This document shows, piece by piece, positions 23,018 to 35,000 of a stretch of 64,000 nucleotides of DNA. The stretch lies in the NCBI RefSeq assembly GCF_000003815.2, contig NC_049990.1, positions 19,947,279 through 20,011,278 on the forward strand, in the 5' to 3' direction. The notes beneath the pieces are model-generated. The model ran no database searches, had not been told where the DNA came from, and saw only the letters and a program-made list of their open reading frames with translations. Made by a program: the position numbers and the translations under genes. How positions within the stretch are numbered: the stretch's first letter is position 1; the number at the start of each line of letters is the position of its first letter. The DNA is from Branchiostoma floridae (taxonomy: Eukaryota; Chordata; Leptocardii; Amphioxiformes; Branchiostomatidae).

Positions 23018-26000
23018 CTGTGGGAAAACAAGTTCCTACACATTTAGTACAATTATCCACGTTGGGTCCTTTTCTTGTTTAAAACCATGTGCATATAAAA
23101 TTGTCAGTGAAAGAAGAAGATTGAAAACTGCTATTTGAAATTTTATCCGAATGATTCTTCCAATTAGTTGTGTTTGTATGGCAAATATCAGAAAAACTTA
23201 AAAAGTAAATACCCCGATCTGTAACACAGGCTATAAAGTACAAAATGTACATGAAAAAGGTCAGTACGGCAACCACTGTGACACTTTAACAGCTAGCAAT
23301 GGCAGGTAATACATGTAGTAATATGTTTCACATTGGTCATTTTTCAGAACAATTTGATACACATTTAGTACAATTATCCCGGTCGGGTCCTTTTCTTATC
23401 TAAAACCATGTACATATGAGTTGTCAGTGAAAGAAGAAGATAGCAAATAGCTATTTGTCGATAAATGAATATTGACAATGTGTTATTTTGTGCGGCAACA
23501 TAGTACATGTACAAGGGGCAATCAAAAACTTCGTATAGTACGAAAGTTAATTAAGTGGGTACCTCACTGGGCTGTGATAGTTGGTGACTATTTGAAAAAA
23601 AAAAAAACACTTTTCAAATGGTTGCCAAATTCACTTATCAGCTTGCAGCATTAGATGGTAAAGTTTTGTCATAACATTTTTCAAAAATGCATCAGACAAA
23701 GTGGCACAAACAGTTCAAATCTCATTTGGATGAATCTTACATGTAATCATTGTATGTTGGTTTTAGTTCAGTGGAAACACTGCGATTTCCAATTAAGGTA
23801 TTTCGGTTGGCTAAATTGGCATTTTGACTTTCCATAGTTCTCTCATTAATGAATTACAAAAGAATTAAGCCGTAACGAATATTGATAGATGGGCATGACA
23901 AAATTCTAAATCTGATTTTTTGGGGGCCAAATTGATGACGTCATCAGGTTTTATTACCCCTAATATTATTTTTTCTATGACAAAATACAGCACCTTGAAA
24001 CTATGTTTTTCATGTGCATAATGATGAAGGCTACAAACTCAATGTTGCGCAAACTGATATCTACTAGCGATCTGTAGTTATTAAGAATTGATTTTTTTTA
24101 ATTAGATGAAAACAAACATTTTCTAATTACTACCGATCATTAGTAGATATCAATTTGCGCAACCGTGAGTTTGTAGCTTCCATCATTATGTAACGAAAAA
24201 CGAAGTTTCATTACAGTGGTATGTACCAAAGTGCTGTACTTTGTCATAGAAAAAAATAACATTAGAGGCAATAAAAATGATGACGTCATCAATTTGGCCC
24301 CCCAAAATCAGATTTAGAATTCTTTCATGGCCATCTATCAACATTCGTTACGGCTCCATTCTTTCTTAATTCATTGATAAGAAAACAGTGGAAGGTGAAA
24401 ATGCCAATTTAGCCAACCGAAATACCTTAAGTTGTCTAATATACAATTTGTATACTGTAAATGGAGAAATGTTCGCGGTGGATTAATGTTCGCGGTTTTT
24501 CGCGGCGGCCGCTTCACCACGAATTTAAAACCACCGCGAACATTATTTTTCCATAACAGTAAGAGGCTACAGTGCATGATGCTACCGCGAAAAGTTCATT
24601 TTCCCGCTACCGCAAAATTAAATCCCCGCGAACTTACATGCATTTACAGTATAACTGAGGATATGACAGTCCCGGTGCGGCCATTTTGCTGGTCAAGGTC
24701 ACATATTTTAGCCTAGAGCTACATTGTACGGCAGTTTGACAACTAGGGAAAATTAGTGAAAAATTTCCGAAGTTACCGCAATATTTTGTCACCAAAAGGC
24801 ACGGCCCAGTGAAATAATTGTGCTTAAAGGTAGAGATTGAGGTATTGGTTAATCCACCTCTAGTTGAAGTGGAACTTGAATCCATTGAATCCGTTTCCTC
24901 CCCCCGGCCCAAACGGGTTGAAGTGGAACCCCTGATGACCCCAGGGGTTCTGCCTGCGTTGCTGCTCCTCTGGGTCCAGGGGGTCCTCACCATTGTCAAA
25001 CTTTTGCCGTTTTTCTGGGGGGTGGGGGTGAGGGGGTGGTGATAGGGTTTAGAAGACAGTGCATTTGGGATAAGAGTTGAAAGAAGTAGTGCATGTAGTC
25101 AAGTCTTACTCTGGCTTAAACTTTAAAGTTTTAGAAATGAAATTTGCCTCCTGTGTTAATAGCTGTCATAAACTATTTTTTTCAATGTTAGCACCAAATT
25201 GACTCCAAACATCCACCTCTATATCCAAAATTACTAATAAGTCAATCTGTTTCATTCTCGTCAATATTACTATTGGGCCAGGCGTATGTATTTTTCTAAT
25301 ATAGCTAAGTTAAAAACACAACAACAAAATCTTTATATGTTACGCACAGATTTTTGTTCCTATTTTCAAAAAGAGCGGAGGTCTGTAAAATGTTTTACCT
25401 CTGAAAATGTATGCAGTTTTCTATATAACAATACAAAGCTTAATAAATCAAATCTCCCAAGAAAGCAACAAAGTTAGACTTGACCACATTGTTAAGAGAT
25501 AGGTAAGAAATAAACTGTTTTAACACAAAAAAGTTGAAACTAAAAGTAAACCCTATACATATATTTTCCTTTTTAATCACAACCTATTAAAATTTAAATT
25601 GAACTTACCAGGATCTGCTAATACTTCTCTTGCAGCTGCTATCTCTATAAACTTTTTCTCTGCTATCTTTTTCTCCTCTTCTGATCTAAAGTTATCCGGA
25701 TGCCACTCAGCTGCCAGCTTCCTGTAGGCCTTTTCTATTTCTCTCTTTCTTGCATTTCTGTGGAAAAAAAGGGGATTTCTTAAATCTTACCAAGGATAGA
25801 AATTGTCATAATTATGGAGTTCACGATATACACAGTGTTCCTGACAGATACCAAAATTTAACCCTTAAACTGCCAGAGTTTCAGCACTATAAAATGCTAT
25901 AAGTGCCAGGGTTGGCTGCTGACCTCCAAAAAGAACCCCCCGAACAAGGCCGAAGTCCCTAACTTCCCGGGTTCGTGCGCTACGCACGCGCAAAGTTGCT

Positions 26001-29000
26001 ACTTCAGGGGAATACGCTATCACGGATATGTCCAGGTGCGGCATACAGGACATGTATATGTGTGCGGGATATATCACTCAAAATCTAAAATGCATGCAGC
26101 CATTCGGTGTCATTGGTCAAATTGATAATTGCCATGCTATCATTGGTTGAACTGCTAATTGTGATGGACAGCCAGGATTGTTCTATATTTCCCCATAACT
26201 AAAACTATTATTGATCAAGAATCCTGTCTATAGTAAGGATAATAATCTTTATTACAAGAATAAATTATTCATACCCGAGGGCTAATTGCAGACAAAGTAA
26301 AGTAGTGCTATACATAATTGTATTCTTTACAGAGAAGAAAAATGAGAACTATAGATAAATCAAAAGAGAAATAATGTCTAATCTAAATCTATTTCTACTT
26401 AAGCTATTTGATAGGTTTGATTTCTTTTCCGTGTGCAGTGGGAGATGAATTGTCCAACATTTTCATATATATAAAGTGATCATATGTTTTATCAGTCCCA
26501 AGTGGTTTTCTTGAGCAATTTTGACTGGAACTGTTTAGCCACATTATTTGTTTCTTCAAACTCACCTTTTGACCCCCAGTATTTTGTAATAATCCCTCTT
26601 TTGTGATTGTTTGAGGAGCCTCTTGGCCTTTTCCAAGCCTTCTGTGACATGTCTGAGGTTGTTGTCGATGTCGTGTGCTTTCTGGTAATCTTCAACAGCT
26701 GGGAAAAAACAAAGATAGCAAAAACTGAGGATGCATTCTCAACAGCGCCATCTAGTGACAAGAAATGGCATTACAGCCCTGTGACAGGTAGAAGACAGAG
26801 TATTGAAATGTTTGTAGGTAAATATGAATAGTCTATTAGAATTTAACTAGACAAATATCCAACAATTAACAACGTAATTACCTTTAAAATATCATGCATA
26901 TTGATATTAAATTTTACAGTTGTGCACACCAAAAACTATATTTGGTACAACATTTCTTGGAACATTAAATACAGATAAAGAACATACAGTCATTCTTAGT
27001 GAAAAAGGACTACTACTAACTATGACATATTTTGGAACAAATATAAAATCTTTTTAAAACAATGCAGTCAAGCAGATCATCCAGTCAATTTCACTTTCAA
27101 TAAACATTAGACGAACATATTAGCCATATAAACATGAACATTTTGTTTGATTGTTGATTTAACAACCATATATCCCAAAAAGAAAAGGTTAGGAAGTAGT
27201 ATACATAATAATTGTCATTGTCATTGTCAATAAATTACACTGTTATAAAAAGAACTGTGTTACTCAGTTTATCATTCAAGAGTGCCAAATTGAGAAACAG
27301 TATTATATAGAATACAACACAGTGTATTCTGCATCACCAGAGGTACATGTAGTGACCATTGGGAGGCCTGGGATCGAGGGTGATGTGGAATACACCATGT
27401 CATATCTTAATATTTATGTAATGATCATTAACCTCCCCTCCCAGAAAAACACAAAATTTCAATTGGAAATATACCTGAAGTTGAAAATTTGGTGTCCTCA
27501 AATAAAAATCATATCTGCATCAATTTTAGTTAAATGTCTGAATAGGGTATCTGAATTTTTGACAGCAGCGCATATGAAGCATTGTTCCAAATGATTCAAT
27601 GGAAGCCAGTGCAATACAACTGCAAAACCCATGCGACACCCAAAATTTCGAACTGTCAAGATTAAGAACACCTGCATAGGATATATGATGGACCAGGTAA
27701 GATATAATCTACTGGTAGCTCTAGTGTACCTCTTTCAAACTCCTCTGCCAATATGTACGTCTCTGCTCGGTCCACCAGTGCTTCAATGTTGTTCTCATCC
27801 ATTTCCAACACTTCTGCACAGTTCTTAATGGCATGTGGGACATCTTTCAACTGCATAGACAATGTAAAGGGCACTTGAATGGGCCTTCCTCACATAGAAT
27901 AATTATCAACTATCATGCATTTCAACAAAAATATAGAGCTAAACATTGGTAATGAAAATATCTAGATCTTGTGTACAGTACAGTGAATGGCATATTGTAC
28001 AAAATTAGCTGACAACTCAGTCCGCTTCCAAGTAATCAAGCTCCAATGTAGATATAAAATCAAAATTTAGTATGCAAGATCATGCTTATATATGTTAGTG
28101 TCTTGCAAAATATTACAGGTACACATATTAGAATTTAGTTACAAGTGGAAGCTAATTAAAACGTGATCTATATAGGGAAAAGACTACACAACAAGTTTAT
28201 ACTACTGGTAGCTTATAAGCCAATGCAAAGAGAAGAAAGGTCAAAGAAAACAAATTGTGCATACACCGTTGATGTACATGTACATGTATGCTTAGCCTAG
28301 TCTCCAGTAAAATTTTCCAGTTGCCTAATTCTATTACTATATCACTGCCACATGTATATTTTATTCTCTCAGTTAGACAAAATTATTGAAACAGAACTGC
28401 AAGTAAGACACATTGTAGATCACAGTTTCATGAGTTGTTATGATACTTGGAAAGGTAGAACGAATAAGAAATGTTAATCATGAGACAAACATGCAACATG
28501 CCAATCATCACAAGACTAAGTTTTGATTGGTTAAGACAGCAGGCACAGTTAGAATCGATTGGTCAGATCATCATGCATTATGCTGCTGTAATTGTACTCC
28601 ATTCAAAAATGATTCAATCAGGATGCAAAGATTTCATTGGTTAAGACAGACAACACAGTTGTAAGTTGTTGATTGGTCAGATCATCATGCATCATCATGC
28701 TGTTGAGTGTTACCACCTAGCTTACCTCTCTGTAGCTTTTGCATATTTTGGACTTGGACCATAGCACATACGCCCATATTTCAGGCTCCAACCTAAGCGC
28801 AGCCTCTAGTTTTACTATTGCTTCTTCATACCTACAAAGGGGGAAGGAAGAAAGCAAGCCATGCATGTTAATGAGTGACTTAATACAAGCCTTGTGCATT
28901 CTACAGGTACTTTGTCACTACATGTAACTATGTACAAGTGTCTCTCACAGTCTTCATTGAACAACAAAGCATATTGTTTTGTTTTTTCAGTGATAGTTTG

Positions 29001-32000
29001 TCTTTATTAAGTCTTTAATGACAGTCAAACCATGTACAAGTGACCACCTCTCCATAAAGACCACCTGGCCAATGTGCCCATTTCTTGATGGTCTCTAAGG
29101 TAACTTTTCCCATCAGTAAATTAGTGTGACCGAAGGCACCAATGCTGCATGAATATAGCATGAAAACTTTAAAGTTTTTAAAAAGCATCAGTGCAGCACG
29201 AATCAGCCCTTTTGCAAGGGATTGACACAAACATTAGAATCCTTTCTATAATGACCACCTGTCCATATAGACCAGATTCTATCGGTTCCCTGAGTGGTCT
29301 TTATGAGCATTTTTCACTGTACTGTATTCTTAAATCATACAAAGACAAATCAAATCTAGAGAAAATGCGTTGTTGCCTTTTTTAAACTGTGAGAGATACA
29401 CTTGTACTTTGTGTTTTTTGTATACATTTCTTTTTTTCTTCTCACCTTAGCATAACATCTACAAATCTTGGACCTGGCTTTTAAGACAAAGGCCCATATC
29501 TGAGACTCGGCTTCTAAAGCGGCCTCAAGTTTGACTATCGCTTCTTGATATCTGTAAGATAAAGGTTTTTGTTACGCACACTCTTTGTATTAAATCTTAT
29601 ACCGATTCTACCATGATGTCTGCTTTGGAAAAGTTTTAAAAAATGCTAACATTGTAAATTACAAATCCATAATATATTTTGTAACGTCTTGAAATTATGC
29701 TCACATTCACAATGATATTCAACACTGAATTTTATACCTAAAAATCAATCTCTTATAGAGAATTGTAGTGTTTGGGAAAATCGATAATCTTTTGAGGGGG
29801 GGGGCACAATAACTACCTAGTTTATAATCAACGTTGACATTTTATCAAAAAGAGTCAAAAGTAATCATATCTGGTAATACACATTTTGTATAACAACACA
29901 ACTTCTTTACTAATATGCAAACAATATCTTAAATCAATACTTGAAGCAAATTAAAAGATAATACAGAATGCTAAAGGTAAGTATATGAACTAAATACAAC
30001 AATGATACATTCATAATATTTTTTTGTTCGGAATTTCTGTTTCCTTACCTCCCCTCGTTGATGAAGTTCTGTGCAGAGTTGTACAGCTTGTTCAGCTTCT
30101 TGGCATGTTTGTAGTGGGGGAAGCAGCTCTTGTGGTCTGGGTCAAGTTTAAGGCACTCTCGGACCTCTCTGTGACAATGACAATGTGTCAATGACATAAG
30201 TTAAAGTTAAACCCTTCCCGCACCTGATGGCACATAGGGCGGCGCCCATCTCTGTTTCCTTAGCCCTGGGCCACACAACGCAATCACAACAGCAGGGGGC
30301 TAGTCCACTGGTAGTGGTGTGTGTTCAACTTCCATACTGTTTCCCGAATGCTGAGTGCTAAGCAGAGAAAGAAGAATGTACCATTTTTAAAGTCTTTGGT
30401 ACGACTTAGCCTGGGATCGAACTCACGACCTACCGAATGCAAGGCAAACACTCTATCCACTAGGCCATTGCGCCGGTTACATGTCAATGACAGATGAAGG
30501 CAATACACTGTACAGTATGAAACTGCAGTACACACTTATGCCACATCTTCAGCAAGGACACGGGAAGAACCACTCCCAATCCAAGTCTGTCAAGAATGAA
30601 TGAAGAAGGAAACTTCCCATGAAGATGTGGCAGTGTATGGTTTACTTGAGGTTGTCCATAATTATATTGCCCAAAGACAAGCCATATTATGGATCTGTAG
30701 AATATGCTATTATTGTTTCAGTTTCATAAAAAATTTCACACCCAGAAGTGATATAAGGCATTATTGTGAAACTGTTTACTGGTGTAGCATAACAACATTT
30801 CTGCAGATATTAACGTTAGATATCATTTCTACAGATATTTCAAGTATCAGTACTAACAATGATATATAATACTTTGTTTGCTTGTTTGTATTGCATTGTT
30901 TATGACTTAATGACAAACATTTCTAGATATCGCTAATGTCTTTCCTCTGTGACTCCCCACCCCCACAAAATTGGCTTATTCTGTTATTTTGTACTTACTT
31001 ATCATAAATCAGTAAGGGTAATGATCCAAAACTTTGGGTTCAGGGAATGTTGTTCGATGACAGTTTGTGAGCAAAAGCCCCTATGATGCAAACAGCTTTT
31101 GGGGTCTACTGGGTAAGTTCATGTTTTGAAAAAGAGACTTTGTGTGCAGTGCCACTTACGTCAGTGAATCCTCCAGCTCCCCTACATCATAGTACATCTT
31201 GCTGACTCTGAAGTAGGCCTCCGTGTTGTCTGGCCTCATCTTGGTGGTGGGTTTGATGTCATTGATGGCCTTGAAGTGTTCTCCGATCTCCATGTAGCAC
31301 TGTGCACGCTTTTCTCTCAACGACGGATCCCAGACGCATTTCTGGGGGAAATACAGGAATGTTCAAATCAATCCTTATTAGCCTGATTAAATCTCGCTTA
31401 TAGCAGCCCGCCCAACATCTGCCGGCCCCCTAAGGGAGGGGCCAGTTACAGCCCTGGACAGCACAGTTTGTGTTACACAGACTAAATCCTTAATAAATGT
31501 TTTGCTTCCAAAGTTCTCACCAGGACTTTTCACAGCATAGGAGGCATCTTAGTGTGGCAAGTTTTAAAGGCATACTACGGAATATTTCAACAAAACAAAA
31601 AGTAGAAACAGGAGGATCTAACCAAGGAGGTTGAAAACCTCCTTGGTCTAACTAGGGAGGTTAATGGGTTACAGCGTGCCTAGAGCAGAATGTTTTGTAG
31701 GCTAATCCTTTACGTTGCAAACGTGAAATAATAACACAAAAGTGTCAAAAAGTGACAAAAAGTGGTAGTAAATCTGATATTTCTTAATTCTAGAATATTT
31801 CAAATTTGAGCGCAAAAAACTTCGTAGTATGCCTTTAAAGGTTTAAGTATATAGTTAATTTGTAAGGAGGCTTAGATATGGGGGTATCCTCCCCTAAAAA
31901 TGTCAAAATTGATAACCCTCATACACACTATTTCCTGCATTTTGGGGGCCAAATTCTATGAAATAAGGCCAAAATTTTTACCTCTGAGTGTGACAAAACA

Positions 32001-35000
32001 ACAGAATTGCCCCTATACTGGTTGAAACAGCAAAGAGGCCCAAATCACAGCATATAGGGCATACAAATTACAGCATACACTATGCTAAAATGTGCTGGCA
32101 AGAACCCTGGTCAGAAAACAGTAACAAATACTGATTTAGCAAATTCAAAGCACAACCAAAACATAATGATTCCTTTACTTTGTGTTTTTCCCTACTATCT
32201 TCTTTTCCATCAAATTTCTTCCATAACTACATGGTTTGTTTATTGCATACTACAGTCAAACCTGTCTATAGCGGCCACTCAAGGGACTGGAGAAATATGG
32301 CCACTATAGACAGGTGGCCACTCTAGAGAAAATGTAGATCAATTGACCACGAGCAAGTTGCACATGATTTCAGTTCCCACTACTCTTTTTCACCAAGTAA
32401 CATTGTCTCTATCGGTACATTCGCTGACAAAGACTTGCACTTTAACGCTTAAGGCACGTGTACCTTCCGCTATCACTAAAATGACCCTGTTGGGAACTCC
32501 AATTCCTCGCAAACTACTATTTTGAACTCGCCATAAGGTGACATAAGGCCGCCGTATGGTTGCAATAGGCAATGTTTTCGTATCTACGGGACCGGAAATC
32601 GAGTGGCCGTGGCCGCGTGGTATAGGGGGTCGCTAAGCCTATTTCTTCATCATTACGAATCCAAGGGACCGACAAAAAGTGGCCACTATGGCCAGGTGGC
32701 CGCTATGCAAAGGTGGCCGCTAATACAGGTTTGACTGTATACAGTATACTACTACTACTCACATCAATGGCAACTGTCAATAGCTGGATTGCCTCATTCC
32801 ACCTTCCTTGTGTCATCATCTCATCTGTCTCCTGTACGGCTTCTCTGATGGGCTCGATGAATCCCAGCTGTGTTTTTGCATCTTCATGATTTGGGCTTAC
32901 TCTCAACTACAGTTACAAAAAAAACATACAAATATCATCAATCATCAGATAAAAGAATGTGAATGATATGAAATGTTTTAACGGTACTGTAAATGCATTT
33001 AAGTTCGCGGGGATTTAATTTTGCAACAACGTGGAAAAGGACTTTTCGTGGTGGGTTTTAAGTTTGCGGTAGCACCATGTACTGTAGTCTCTTAATTCCA
33101 TGGAAAGGTCTTCGCGGTGGCTTTAAGTGAAGGGGCCACCGAGAAAACTGTGAGCATTAAACCACCACGAAAGTTTCTGCATTTACAGTATATCATAAAA
33201 ATTATGTTTGCCAACCTTGCCTTGTCCTTGCAACTAAAATTGATAACAAAGTTTTGGAAAGTCTAGAAAACAACATTTTCTAAAACACAGTCAACAGTCT
33301 ACAAAAACTAGCCTTTACAGCAAAGGTGTTAAAATCTAGTTTCTTCTCCATGCATTTTGTACCATCTTTGCCTTAAAATAGAACTTTAAAAATGTCTTAC
33401 CACTTCCATATAGTCATTCTCTGCATCATTTAGCTTGCCTTGCTTCAGGTATACATTAGCCCTTTGAACCCGTGCCTGCAAAATAATCATAATCATGGTA
33501 AAGGTCTTCCGTGAATAATTTCATCAGTTAAAAAATCACCAGATAATAATGTTCTTTATTCATATTCATAACAAAGACATTTTTAACAAAATCCAATGTT
33601 TCAGTGACCGTTGGGTCAAAATCAAATCATTCAAGGTAGAAGACTTTTGAAAAAAGGATATTTCTTTTGCATCTAATCAATTCTATCACTGTTCTATCTT
33701 TTTTTCAATGTGGAAATTGATATTGCATATAGAGTGTTGCCAGCGCAATGGCCAAGCGGGTGTTCACCTTGCATTCGGTAGGTTGTGAGTTTGATCCCTT
33801 GCCGAGCCATACCAAAGACATACCAAAATAGTACAAGCTGCTTTCTCTGCCTATTAGTAGGCATTCTGGAAAGAGTATGGCAGTTGAACACACGCCACTA
33901 CCAGTGGACTAGCACCCTGCTGTTGTGATTGCTCAAAAGTTATGTGATCAAGAGCTACAGAAACGGAGATGGGCACCACTCTATGCACCATCTGGTGCAG
34001 GAAGGACTTAAGCTTAATATAGAATATTAATGATTTTAATATGTAGGACGTTTTGGACATACCTGAGTGAAGTCAGGCTTGAGTTGGATGACCCTAGACA
34101 GGTCAGGTAGTGCTTGCCTGGACTTGCCCATGGCAAGGTACACAGTGGCTCTCCTGAAGTATGTCAGGTAGTTGTCAGGATCACCATCTGTACAAAATAC
34201 AAAATGTACAATGTCATGAGTGACTCTTAAACACACACACACAAATAGAAACACACACAAAAAAACAGCTACAGATCATGATTACATGTAAAGCTTTCTA
34301 TAAGAAGTTATATCATAATGGTAGTGGTAGGAGGTTGATGACAGAGACTCAGACAAGTTGACCTTTTAAAGTTGTACCAACTGGCCAATGGCTAATAATC
34401 AATCGGCCCAATAGCTTGGACAATGGTCTATTGCCCTCACCTTAACCCTAACCCTAACACTTGAGCTGACCACTATGATGTTGGGCAGAGTTGACCAGCA
34501 GAGTGATGGGCCACACTTACTACATGCGAGTTGGTAAGGAAGAAAATTAGAATCCAGAGAGCAAGTGTTTGAACCCCATGGCTGCTTACAAGTTGCATTC
34601 ATCTTTTACAAAGGGGATGTAAATCTGGTGATTCTGTGTATAGTGAATTGCAGCTTTGGGCATTATCCTCAGGTATCAAATTCCTGATGTAAAAGAACAC
34701 TACAGTTTTAACTGTTCAAGTTGGAACACAAGCCTCACGATACCGTATTCTACATACTAGTATGTAATACCATTTGAATTAATGGAAATATTTCTTCTTA
34801 GATTACCTTGAGCAATGCTTTGAAAAAACATACCGATAGCTGCATGGAAGTGTGACAATGCATCTGCCAACTGGCCAGCTGAAAGCAGCTGCGTTCCCAG
34901 TTTCAGGTGCTGGTCGATCTCCTGAGGGTTAGCTCCTCCTTCTGACCCTGGAAATCACAAACACACATCTGTTTTTATATCTATATTATCTATATTGAAA

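Noticed and set aside
34441-34460. Interstitial telomeric repeat (CTAACC)
   Set aside because: Only about three units; too short to mean a telomere fusion.
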